Assembly: GCA_019633425.1 (NCBI GenBank)
Contig: WSUB01000014.1
Coordinates: 352,243-416,242 of the forward strand
Length of the DNA stretch: 64,000 nt
DNA from: Tulasnella sp. 424
Taxonomy: Eukaryota; Basidiomycota; Agaricomycetes; Cantharellales; Tulasnellaceae
Direction of reading: 5' to 3'
Positions 23,244 through 34,693 of the stretch are shown piece after piece (the first letter of the stretch is position 1; every line of letters begins with the position of its first letter). A program made the translations under genes and the position numbers. A model generated the notes under the pieces. It searched no databases. It was not told the origin of the DNA and saw only the letters and a program-made list of their open reading frames with translations.

Positions 23244-26200
23244 ATGCCATTCAAACTTTCTTTCCTTTGGAGTGCTCTAGATGCAACTCCCCCGGAGAGT
23301 CGGGGAGTCGGGAAGCCGTCCCCGACATCAACTCTGTCTCTGTCTACCCAGCTGCGGACACAACCCAACACCCCAACCACGCCGGGGATACCAATTCCCT
23401 CGCCCACGATCAGTCCCCAGCAAGATCCTTTCATAGTGGGAGATTACCTTGTCCATCCTGGCAAACCCCTTGATGGTGAGTGTCACGAATATTGGAGATC
23501 GGGGGACCTTCCTCTTCTGACCTAGTCGAGCGCTCTAGGAATTAAATTAAAGGACTATTTTGCCGAAACTTACAAAGCTAAAGCGTCGAAACGCTTTGGG
23601 AAAGACGATGAACCCAAGATCTGCACGCTTAAAAAGATTCCTTTGGCCACTGCCGTGCAGAAAAAGGCTTGTGAGGACGAAATACAGGTTTTGGTACGCT
23701 CTAGCTATTCCCGTTCTAGGAATCCGGACGGAGGGTTCTCACAATTTATTATCTTCTTTTGTCCTCCTCCCCCCTCCAAAGTCGGAGCTAGCGGAAGGCC
23801 GGCACCCCACCACCTTCCATCTACTTGACTATACGATCTTGGAGCAGCCTGACGAGAATGGTCATCGTTGGGATATATTCTATCTCTTCTCGGACCTGGA
23901 GATAGGGAACCTCTCACGAATGCTTGCGGAGCATCGCAGGGATGGTACGATGATCGCAGAAGGAGACGTCATTCGAATCGCGATTGACCTCGTAGATGCA
24001 TTGACCTTCTTGCACGGCTGCCAGCCTCCGTTGCTCCACAGAAATATTCGTCCAAGCAGCGTCATTCAAACAAGCTCTGGTGTCTTCAAGTTTTCTAGTT
24101 TTCTGAGCGCGGGCTTCCGCAAGGCCTCGAACCTCTTGGCCGACCACCTTGTAGCAGAGGACCTGGAATGCTACACAGATCCGAGATATCATTCGCCTGA
24201 AATGATTGGTGAAGAAACACAGCTAGGGAGAAGCCCGGGTGAATGCACAGCCGAATCAGGTGCCGTGACTGCCGTGGACCCATTGATAGGGAATGATCTG
24301 ACACGTACACTCGTCGAATGGCGTTTAATTTTTTCCATAGATATATGGTGTATTGGCATCCTGCTTTACATCATGTGTTACCAACGACATCCATTTGAAC
24401 CAGGTGGCGGTGGAAACATTTTGGAAGCCAGCCTACCCAAACGCAGTGATCGCGCCCGGGCCTTGTACCCAAGGGTCGAACCCTTCTTCGGCAAGCGTGC
24501 TCTATCAACACCGCGAGTTGCAGATCTCACCTCAGCCTGCAGATCTCATATTTGTCCGGGATCCGAAAGCCAGACCCACGGCTAAGCTGCTCCGGGCGGC
24601 CCTTCGCCATGTTCTGCAAATTCGGCTTCCTCCGGACAATGTAAGTCATGATCAGTATCCCGTGACTATGTTCCTAGACAATCTTTCTTCAGGTTCCGCC
24701 GATTAATTTTTCCGAAACAACGATAAACCTACTCAACATCCCGCGGCAGTCATATAAGCGGACTGATCTCGTCAGACAAGGGTCCTCCTCCCGGAACCCG
24801 CACGAACTCCGGGTACCGTTTTGGTCACCTGACGACCAATCAATCATGGAGCGGAAAGGAAGTACCTCTTCGCGAAATCGAGCATCCTCCAATAAGCAAA
24901 GGAAAGATGGTGGTTATTATAATAACGTTCCCCTCCTCTCCCCCCCGCCGCCTTCCTCCCACCATCGAAGCAAGTCCGAATCACGCCACCCGACTGTGAA
25001 GTTCAATTCAGTCAAACGCTCTGACGACAAAGACGGCTCCGGTAACGTCCCAACGATTTTTATCGAGGGAGCAGGCGGAGAACCTCCTTCCGGGAGCCTT
25101 AGCCAGTCGACAGCCGTCCCGCCAAGGCCTTCCCATCCTTACCCTTCATTGTCAGTCCCGCCGAGTCCAATACGATCGTCAAGGCATACTCGCTCTCATT
25201 CGGATGGAGCCCATCCACCCCCCGATCACGCTTTCGCGGCTCTTCGAGTGGCCCAGAACTCTAAAAAGAATGACTCGGCTTACCTCAGTGCGGATAGGTC
25301 CCCGTCAACGCAGATAAGCCGACCAGTCGAATTACCACTCACTTCCGCGTCCTTGGATTGTACTAAACCCGACACAAGGATCGATTCGGACGACATACAG
25401 GACCAACCAGGTCAATCAAACGGGGCTCTACGGTTGGAAACTGGATTGATAGGTGAGGGTAAGGCTTTGCCTCCGATACCGCCAGACGAGAGTCCCGACA
25501 TCCCCGGGCCGGAACAAGCGGCGCAAGCGGAAACATCATCTCCCACCGACGATATTGGTCTTTATGTCACCATTAAATCCTTAGACCCGATCTGTACCAT
25601 TGGCCACTTCGGCGACATTCTTGAAGGCGTCCACAAGACGGTCGGCAAGGTTGCTCTCAAGCGACCGAGAATGGGGACCACTGACGACGACGAGAAAGAT
25701 ACCATTCGGGTAAGCTGCCCTCCACTGGTGTTAAATGCGTAACCAAATGACGCATCTCCTCGCAGAGGTTTAAAAGGGAAGGTGACAATTGGCGGGGTTT
25801 CGATCATCCTCGTATCTTGAAGTTCCTCGGTACATTCGAGCGGGGAAACCATATTTACTTTGTCAGCCCGTTCATAAACAACGGAAATATATTGGGGTAC
25901 GTCAAAGGACACGCAGATGTCAATCGCGTCAGATTGGTAAGTAATTGGGGTTTACCAAGCATTTGAGAGATACTTCATGGTTGAACACTCATGTGATACA
26001 TTGCAGTTATGCGAGACGGCGGATGCGATCGACTATCTGCATAAAAAGGAAATTGTTCACGGAGACATCAAAGCGAGCAACATTCTTGTTAACGATGACA
26101 CCCATGTTCAGCTCTGCGACTTCGGCCTAACGAAGGTCCTGCATTCAAGAACCTCCACCATGATGAAAGGTGCTGGAACCGTCAGATGGCAGAGCCCAGA

Positions 26201-26555
26201 ATTATGGGAAAATGCCCCCAGGACACTTGAGTCTGATGTATACGCCTTCGCTATGACTATTGCGGAGGTAGCGCACTTAACGCAGCTCTGATCGTCCTTG
26301 AACCTTCTGACCGACGCCCACTTCTAGGTCATCACGGGCGATTTCCCTTTCCCTGATATCAAAAACGAAATAGCCATCGTGTTAGCCGTGCGAGAGGAAG
26401 ATAAACGGCCCGAGATGGATCCCAAAGAATTTAACGGGGTATCATACGAGAACGTTTGGAACGTGGCCGAAGCCTGCTGGAAGAAGGAGCCAGGAGCTAG
26501 GATATCAATTTCGGAGGCGTTCAGTCGGCTTCAGGCAGATCCTTCTCTCTTGTAG
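23244..26555 (+). CDS. Tandem-kinase protein 2: NAK-like pseudokinase + TKL kinase
   Basis: Paralogue of the gene at 18451 with the same layout and similar length (about 920 residues). The start gives MPFKLSFLWSALDATPPESR. The N-domain shows ICTLKKIPLA, RWDIFYLFSDLEIGNLSRML, LLHRNIRPSSVI, KFSSF in place of DFG, YTDPRYHSPEM and DIWCIGILLYIMCYQRHPFE. The same catalytic residues are lost as in copy 1, so loss came before duplication. The intron at 24491-24542 again has a GC donor and is again 52 nt. The linker is rich in Ser and Pro and holds KALPPIPPDESP. The C-domain keeps VALKRPR, IVHGDIKASNILV, LCDFGLTKVL and VRWQSPELW, followed by DVYAFAMTIAEV. The TAG is at 26553-26555. No in-frame stop is left once introns are removed, so both copies look functional. 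Confidence 0.82.
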
Positions 26556-27510
26556 CCAATATTTGTGTTATCGCTCGACCTGATGGTTCCTTTAGGTCGC
26601 GGTGTAGGGTACGAACCCAACACAGCTAGGCCGCACAATAGCTGAGTCTGGCTGTCGTGTATTCCGAGGCTGGTGCAAAATAAGTCTCTAGTAAACTGTT
26701 GTAGATACCAATGATATTTCTTTACTTGAATCTTGTACCTTGGGCGGCATGTTGTGAAAGGCCGGTTACGAGGCTAGGGCTCAAATTTGATTACGAAGTT
26801 ACTGACGGTGTCCCGAGAGCCAAAAAGTAAAAAAAGCTCAATGAGCCAGAAGGGAAGGAAACCTTGCTTTGTATGTATATAGAATGTTAAAGTGCATCCA
26901 GTAGCCAATACTAGTATGAATGAAGCTGCTTGAGATTTTATAACGTGTGTATCTCACTTGAGATGGTTATTTGGGGGGTTGAAGCGAAGGTCTCGCTGTA
27001 GCTAGTTAAGAGAGTTAAATAAATCAAATTTGGAGATGTAATAATAATTCTGCGGTATCAGTAGCGACATATGAACGAGAGGATCTGGGGAACGGGGACT
27101 GTGATCTCGGCAAAGCGAAGGCTAAGAGCTTCTCAAGGCTATAAGAGAGCGCTTTAGTGGCAGGCGAATTCCATGGTTACCAGAATATTAGTAGTTAGAG
27201 ACAACTCATTAAATGTGCTGGGTACTTTCTGGAGGATGGACAAGCGAACGGTGGGATGGGGAGCGAGGTCTCGAGACTCAGAGTCTCGATTTTTACCGAT
27301 AGACTGGAACTGCCTTGAGCTCGAGGTCGTCAATGCGGGACCGTCTTCTCTGAGACATTACAGCGCGTGCGAAGGGAAGGGGGGAATTTTATAACAACAA
27401 GTATGTAAGCTAAAAGAATTTCATTTTCATGGTTGGTGAGCGGAGGCGCTTTGTTTGTGCTTGTGCCTAACCAGCCCGCGAGAAGTTCGTTCGTCTGCTG
27501 GACCACTCCC
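26556..27510. other. Spacer between second kinase and PIG-U
   Basis: No gene recognised; the open frame at 27173-27394 has no domain. The stretch is comparatively AT-rich at 26690-27070, possibly old repeat debris. The last 80 bp resemble the sequence before the PIG-U pseudogene near 16535 and probably hold the PIG-U promoter. Confidence 0.45.
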
Positions 27511-29195
27511 ATGACCTCCATCACCCCGCTGCTACTCCTCCGGCTCGGCTTGTTCTTGACCCCTCTACCCTCAATCCTTAGGGATGATCACCAGCTAGCG
27601 TCACCCTTGACGTCGTTTTCCCGATGTGAGTTCTCCCGTTATTTCGTTTTGAGAATCCCGTTCACTAACCACCACCCCCAGTAAAAGAAGGGATCTACTT
27701 GTTCCGGACAGGGTTCAATCCGTACGATGGGGGACTAGTCCGTCATGTGAGACATCGTGAAGCTCGACAGTTTGGGAGGCCGCTGATCCATCATGACGTG
27801 TCCTAGTCCCCGCTCCTTCTCAGCGCATTCTCCACATACCTCCCTTCGTCAGAATTACCTTCGGCACTTTTGTGGACGCTGTTTGATGGGCTCGGAGCTT
27901 GGTGTCTCGTAAAAATCTATCGAGCTCGAGTTGCCGCGTCACGGGCTCCCGCCAATCCGAAATGGGAACAGCTGATCGGCCTCCTGTACGCGTAATTTGC
28001 AACGTAACGATTATTTCAGCACTGATATGGACATGCTTGATTTCAGGTACTTGCTAAACCCATATCTGCTATTACCGAACTTGGCACGTTCGACTGCCTC
28101 GCTTGAAAATGCTGTGGCCTTGGCTGCCATCATGTTCGGCGCCGAAAGTAAGGAACACGGCCTTCTTGACATTCACATTTGACGTATTCTCACATGTCAC
28201 GCCCTCAAGAAAGAGCTTCCGCTGCCTTACTGCTTTTGGCTATCCTGACCCATATTTCATTACATGGCATCCTGCTCTTACCGCCGGTTGTGCTCCTGTT
28301 ACTTCATTCGACCGGCCCAGCATCGTCCCTCGGACAGACCAGCGAATATCCAGCTTCAAGATCTGCACTCAAACTGCTGGCGCAGTACTCTGGGTATACG
28401 GCCCTTTTGGCCTGTGTTTCGACGATGGTGTGTGGAGACTGGAAGTGGCTGGAGAGAACTTGGGGAGCGTTGTAGGTCTTCGTTTGAGCCGTCCAGTCTA
28501 TCTCCGTTGAACCAAGGTTCGCGATTTAGCCTCTTTCTCCCAGATTTAACGCCGAATCCAGGTCTTTGGTGGTACTTCTTCACTGAGATGTTTGATCATT
28601 TCCGCCCGTTCTTTTTGGTGGCCTTCTCAGTACGCCGGAGTGTTGGGGAACGCAACACGTCGCCTGATTACCATTGTTTTGCAGATGCATCCCCTCACTT
28701 ATCTAATTCCAGTTTGCACTAAATTCAAGTGCGGGATGATTTTTGCTGGTTCTAACCTGGCAAATAGCTGACTATTTCGGCAGGCATGATCCGCTATACG
28801 CAGCTTTCATTCTTCAAGGTGTAGTGGCAACCTTCAAGCCATACCCAACTCTTGCAGATCCTGGTCTTTTCATTGTTATGTTTAGTTTATTCCCGGAAGT
28901 CTTCCCCTGTAAGTCAACGTTTCCGTTGGCTCTGAGCGGTGCAAAAGCTGACAGGCTGTGGTCAGACCTACGACACCCGATCGTAACCATTCTGCTCCAC
29001 ATGCACGCCGCACTTCTTCTGCCTCTCTTCCATAGTTTATGGCTCAGTCAAGGCACCGGGAACGCCAACTTCTATTATGCCACAACGCTGGTTTTTGGAC
29101 TCGCGATGGCGGCGACGGTGATGGATGCTGTTTGGGCCGGATTGAGAATTGGCTTCGGAGGAAAACCGAGTGGGTGGGATATGGTGCAGACCTAA
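27511..29195 (+). CDS. GPI transamidase subunit PIG-U (CDC91/GAB1)
   Basis: Multi-pass ER membrane subunit of the GPI transamidase, which attaches GPI anchors to proteins. Spliced N-terminus: MTSITPLLLLRLGLFLTPLP, then PLTSFSRLKEGIYLFRTGFN and YDGGLVRH (exons 27511-27625 and 27682-27746). The exon at 27807 encodes SPLLLSAFSTYLPSSELPSA and LWTLFDGLGAWCLVKIYRAR. Later blocks are NPYLLLPNLARSTASLENAV, AILTHISLHGILLLPPVVLL, PDLTPNPGLWWYFFTEMFDH, DPLYAAFILQGVVATFKPYP and LWLSQGTGNANFYYATTLVF, all typical of PIG-U. It ends WDMVQT at 29193-29195. It appears intact, unlike the copies at 16604 and 21755. Confidence 0.9.
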
Positions 29196-29400
29196 GCCTC
29201 CGAGTAGATTTATTGTGCGCATATACATCTCGTCTAGATACCTGTTTATTGTCTCGTTCGAGCCTAGGAATGCGGCGAGGTTCTGCGGGGTGGGAAGGCC
29301 GGAAAAGGCCGTCGTCAACCGAATCTGCACGTAAACTCTTTAGTCTTGTTTGCAATATCTTCATTCTTAACTGTTTCTACCGCTGTCAAACCATTTCACT

Positions 29401-32400
29401 ATGGCTCAAAAATACGTATGTTCATTGTTGGTCTATTCCTCGAGTACTGTCCGCAAATCTGAACCTTTTTGGCTACTTTAGATTGTCAAGTGTATGAGAT
29501 TTCCGCTCGTTCCAGTGCTCGATCGTGCTTCCAGATCTAATCCCCAGCATTCTGCTAGCCTGCCTCTCCGGCGATACCCTCGTCCTCAGAAGTCGTCCCG
29601 CACCTGGTCAACCCCCAAAAGAACGGTATGCTCGTCTGGTACAACTTGGCCAAGGGACAAGGACCCTCACGTGCCCTCGCTCTCTAGAATCGCGCACATC
29701 GCTGAAGTCACCGCACCACGCCTTGGGTCCTCTCAGCGCGACGACGAGGTTGGCTAGACGTATCGGTTGTTGTCTCGGTTCGCTTTGCTCATCTTGCACC
29801 ATTCTCGCAGCCATTCGCGTTCGAGTCGCGTGAATACCTACGCGCGCTTACCGTTGGGAAGGAAATTACGTTCGAATCCACGTACTCTGTGCCTGCCAAC
29901 GACGGCGTGCCCCGGGATGTCGGCATCGTAACCTTGAATGGCCAAGATCTCACCATCGAACTTCTGAAGAATGGTTGGGCTAAGCTGAAGGAGAACAAAC
30001 GGGAGGCAACCGACGAGGATATCCAGCGACGTGCCATCGAGGCTGATGCCAAGACCAATTCCCGAGGAATTTGGAATGCTGCCGGTATCGTTGTGAGTGC
30101 GGGAGGATGCTATGCATAGGGTCCATGATCTAGATTTGGCCTCCGGCGTGAAGCATAGGTCCGTCTACCATACAATGCCCACCAACACTCAAGAATTCAT
30201 GACACAGTGGAAGGGCAAACCCATTAACTCTATCGTGGAGACGGTTCGTGATGGAAACAACCTACGAGTTCGCCTTCTGCTCGCACCAGATCAACATCAA
30301 CTTGTGAACCTACAACTTGCCGGCATCAAGTGTCCCAGGGCTGGTGGCCGGGAAAACGAGGCTGGAGAGCCATTTGGAGAGGAGGCGGGTTTCTCACTAG
30401 ACTGATTCCTCAGAAACATTCTAACTATCTTTCACAGGCAAAGGCGTTTGTTGAACTCCGTCTGCTTCAACGACCAGTAACGGTCACGCTGCTCTCCGTT
30501 CCACCACCGCCGGCAGCAGCGTTCGGCTCACTGGCATCCGACAGCGGCGCTCCTGCTGCTGCCACCACCTTTATCGGAACTTGTATCCACGCGCAGGGGG
30601 GCAATATTGCTGAACCTCTTGCTGCTGCTGGTTTAGCCAAGGTGCTGGAATGGCATGCCGGTATGCTATCCAGCTACGGAGGCCTTGAAGCCTTAAGAGC
30701 TGCTGAAAAGTACAGGAATTCGTAGCGATAGTTCTTCAAGGTGCTGACTGTTCCACGACTCCAGGAGCGCAAAGGAAAAGCGACTGAAACTTCACAGCAC
30801 GACTGCTCAACCCTCTACCGGCCCTCAAAAGCCAGGCGCACCAGCAGGTCCATCCCAACGAACCGAATTCGAAGGCCAAGTTATTCGGATATGGAGCGGA
30901 GATCAGATTGTAGGTCATCCTCTTGGGATTCACTCCGTGCCCTTCCTTACAATGATTGCGTGACAGTCCGTATGGGACGACGCAGCTGGCAAGGATCGTC
31001 GTTTGCAACTCAGTTCAGTCCGCGGACCTCGGTTAGTCTCGTCGGTCCCCGGAACATATCGTGATATTGATTCATACTTTTTCGCACAGTGCGAACGACC
31101 CCAAGCAAGCCGGATATGCGGCCGAGGCCAAGGAGGTTTGTTCATACGTGGTCTGTGCTGCGAGTTTATGACACTTAATTCTTTTGATTTCATAGTTCTT
31201 GAGGAAGAAGCTGATTGGCAAAACGGTGAGCGGAGCGTAATAGTATCAACTTTGTTCGTTCTGACGGCCCGCTGCCACAGGTTACCGTTAAGATCGATTT
31301 CGTCCGCCCTCCTGAAGGTGAATACGAGTCTCGGGACTGTGCAACAATCACTCTTCCAGGCCAAAAGACGTAGGACTCAGGATGCATCATCATTAAATCG
31401 GATGGCTTTCTAACGAGTCGCTCTCCGTAGATCGGTGGCTGAACAACTCATTGAGCGGGGTCTGGCCACGGCTGTCCGACATCGACGAGACGACGAAAAC
31501 CGCTCCCCAGACTACGACAAGCTAATTGCTGCTGAACAGGCGTAAGGTTACTGATTGAAACAGGAGGATATTCAGGCTGACCTTTTGCAGTGCAGCTTCG
31601 GGAACCAAAGGGTTGCACTCCGGAAAAGATGTCGCCATCCCTCGCATCGTGAACGTCTCGGAGGTGAGAAGATGTCGATACGCGATTCAGAATCAAACCT
31701 CTAATGCAATGTTCCTTGTTATCCAAAGACACACTCCAAAGCGAGTCAATTCTTGCCAAGCTATAAGCGTTCTGGAAAGATACCAGCGATTGTCGACTAT
31801 GTCGCTGCTGGATCACGTTTCAAGTAATGTCTCACCTTATGGGGAATTTTCCAGAGCCCTGACCCATACCGCTTCAGGTTGCTGCTAAGCCGTGATAATC
31901 AGAGCATCACTTTCGTCCTTTCTGGTGGGAGTTCACAACGTAAACGTACCCACTTGACCTCTGACTGAAATTGGTGATAGGTATACGCGCACCTCGAACA
32001 GCTCGTAACCCCAGCGAAAAGGCAGAACCTTGTGGAGAGGAAAGTTCACAGTTTTCAACTCGGTGAGGCTTGCGTACAGCGCGTTTGGATTGTCATTTGA
32101 TTGTGAATTTGTTGCGTTCATCTTAGTCGGTATCTTCAACGCGACGTAGAAGTTCACATTGAAGCTGTCGACAAGACCGGTGGATTCATCGGAACACTCT
32201 ATTTAACCAAGCCCGATAAAACCGTGGAGAATGCCGCCGTCGCCTTGACACAGGAAGGCCTCGCTTTCGTTCACCATCATTCTGCTGAGAATTTGCCGTG
32301 GTCGAGGCAACTGTTTGATGCAGAGGTATGGTTTATTTTTCAAGCTGTGCTCCGTTCTTTGTACTCACCAATTCTTCTAGGAATCGGCGAAAGCAGCTAA

Positions 32401-33543
32401 ACGTGGAGTGGGTCTTATCCCTCCTGAATTCGTGGACTTGGACTCGGCCTCATAGTTGCTTCTCTATAGGTCTGGAAACACTACGTCGAAGAAGCCGAGG
32501 TGGAAGTTGTGGAGCAAGACGCTGGAGCTCTCAAGACACAATACATCGATGTCATTGTCTCAGACGTCCGAACAGCGCCCCAATTCGGCTTCTCGGTGCA
32601 GATCCTAAATAATGAAGGTGCGAAGCGCCGCAGAATTTACTCTTCCGCTCGTGTCTCATACCCACCTGCCCCAAAGGAATCGCCAATCTCGAAAAACTTA
32701 TGCGTGAATTCTCGCTCCACCACCGAGCAGCTATCAAGGCCCCCCCAAGCTTCTCACCGAAGCCAGGTGACCTGGTATCAGCCCGATTCAGCGCCGACAA
32801 CAGCTGGTATCGAGCCAAAATCCGCAAGATTGTAGGCAAGACGGAATACGATGTGGTGTTCATGTGAGTGACCACCTCAGCAAGCAAACCTTATCAATAT
32901 GGCCTGCTGACAAGCGCCGTTGATAGTGACTACGGAAACCAAGAGACGGTGTCCCTTACCAACATTCGACCTCTTGATGACAAGTTCCGTGCACTTGCGG
33001 GCCAAGCCCAGGACGCCCGACTAAGGTACGACGTCGCTTCTTATGACAGCTCTTTCAGCGGCTAAGGGATGAACTAAACCGGTCGCAGCTTCGTCAAGTT
33101 ATCCGATGTATCAAGCGACTACTTCGACGATGCCATTGAACGGTTCAGATCGATTTGTGAGGTCCGTAGACGATTAGGACATGCAGACTCGGTTTTGACA
33201 CTCCTTTCGCATCGTAGGGCAGGAAGTTAATTGCAAACATCGACGCTAGGGAAGGGCCGGTCCTTCACCTTCGTCTAATCGATCCCGAGGACGCTGGCTC
33301 ACCGACTAATAGCATCAACGCCCAACTCGTTCGAGAGGGATTAGCGATCATTGACCGCAAAGGTTGCAAGTACCTCTCCTCATATCCTCAAATCTTCAAG
33401 CGACTTCAAGAAGACGCGGCTGAGGCGAAGCGATCGAGGAGTGGGATGTACGAGTTCGGTAAGTCGTCGACCTTTTCGAGGTTCGCCCCAATTCGAGGCG
33501 CTAACGGCGTTTGGCAGGTGACATTTCCCCTGAGGATGATTAA
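29401..33543 (+). CDS. Tudor-SN (SND1/p100): staphylococcal nuclease-like repeats plus Tudor
   Basis: RNA-binding protein with several SNase-like (OB-fold) repeats and a C-terminal Tudor-SN domain; it is linked to RNA silencing, RNA decay and transcriptional coactivation. The start MAQKY is followed by a large intron and then LSGDTLVLRSRPAPGQPPKE. Blocks seen are IAHIAEVTAPRLGSSQRDDE, LTIELLKNGWAKLKENKREA, RDGNNLRVRLLLAPDQHQLV, NLQLAGIKCPRAGG, TFIGTCIHAQGGNIAEPLAA, then TPTTAG-like Tudor sequence around SADNSWYRAKIRKI, DYGNQETVSLTNIRPLDDKF, and a final SNase-like segment. It ends SPEDD with TAA 33541-33543. About fifteen introns. It converges on PC4, with 78 bp between stops; both families are transcription coactivators, but the link here is only proximity. 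Confidence 0.9.
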
Positions 33544-33621
33544 ACTGAATGGATTGGAGCAAGGATATTGGTACACGGGACGGGCAGTATTTGGCGTCAA
33601 TGGCTTTAGAATTTTAACAAA

Positions 33622-34284
33622 TCAAGCTTTTTTGGCTGCTTCGATGGCTTCATCAATGCTTGACATTGCGTTCTTGAGAGCTTCCCACTGAAAGCATGGC
33701 ATTGGTCCCGTTGCAACAAACGTCGAGTCCCGTACACTTTACGTACCTGGTCCACGCTTAAGCTGATGCCCTTTCCGCCTGGCAAAGTCTGTCCTCCCTT
33801 CGCGTACCACTGGAGAAGCAAAGCATGGGACAAAGCGTTCTCACTAGTGGATATTTTCGGTGCTCACCTCACGAATGTCAACCATCGGAGCATCTGAATA
33901 TTGCGACGGAAAGGGTAGAGCATGGCCATATTAGTTAAGCGACAGGTTCGGGGCCAGATGAGGGGACCAGTATATATACCTTTGAAGACACGAACGGTTG
34001 CTCGGCGCTTTCCGCTGAGCTGCACGAACTTCTCTCCATTATCGTTCGTTTGAATATCGTGGCTAACGGCTGCTGGTGCCTTCTGCTTGCCTTTATCGGC
34101 CTTGGTCTGTCGGTGTGTGGGGAGGGGGCTATGAATGAGCTCATTATGGATCGGAACGGCCAAAGAGGTTCCCAACCGTTTTGGCTTTCTTGCTGGGCGG
34201 AGGAGCGGTCTCCTTCGCTTCTACTTCACTAAATTGAGAGCCACTGTCATCTTCTACATCGTCGTCCTTGCGTTTTGGTGCCAT
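33622..34284 (-). CDS. SUB1: RNA polymerase II coactivator PC4/SUB1
   Basis: Single-stranded-DNA-binding transcription coactivator. The start MAPKRKDDDVEDDSGSQFSE opens an acidic/Ser- and Lys-rich N-tail. The PC4 fold follows: NDNGEKFVQLSGKRRATVRV, FKDAPMVDIREWYAKGGQTL, PGGKGISLSVDQWEALKNAM, SSIDEAIEAAKKA. Three of these blocks are joined across introns whose GT...AG ends keep the frame (a donor follows VFK, another follows IRE and a third follows VDQ). The stop is TGA 33624-33622. Size and order fit fungal SUB1. Confidence 0.92.
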
Positions 34285-34693
34285 TTCTGCTTCAAAGTTT
34301 GCGAGGTCTGTGGTCGTGGTCGGAACTCGAATGTTCAGGCACGCGCGTTGTTGACATAAGTTGTGGAGGAACGAAAAAGCCTCCGACGCCTCGTATGATG
34401 ACGCGACTTGTAGATTACAGATATGCGCCTGTATGAGATAGATATATAAGTTCACGACTTATTGTATTCGGCTTATTTACCGGATAACTCATGAAAAGAA
34501 GGTCGCGTTCTGTGTTGCAATGTGGACAGGAAACGTTCGTGATCTATGACAATATATGAGAGCGTCGAGTTTCTACCACGATGAGGAAATATGCACGCAA
34601 GAAACAGGTCAAAGATGTCTTTTATGAACCTGCCCGTAGCACAGATATCTAATACACGGCACGCCAGGGATGCAACAGCTCAGACAGGATGGA
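34285..34693. other. PC4 promoter / quinone-reductase 3' spacer
   Basis: No gene seen. The strand-matched neighbours run in the same direction, so this holds the PC4 upstream region and the 3' UTR of the next gene. A TATA-like stretch, ATATATAAG, is near 34441. Confidence 0.4.

Noticed and set aside
18663..26330. Stops in the kinase genes as signs of pseudogenes
   Set aside because: Each interruption coincides with a 50-70 nt intron with normal ends (GC donor in one site), and the paralogues share intron positions.
27703..27720. GGTTCAATCC resembling a tRNA B box
   Set aside because: It is inside PIG-U exon 2 and no A box or cloverleaf is present.
28000..28060. PIG-U as an N-terminally truncated gene starting near 28000
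   Set aside because: Spliced upstream exons from 27511 encode the full conserved N-terminus.
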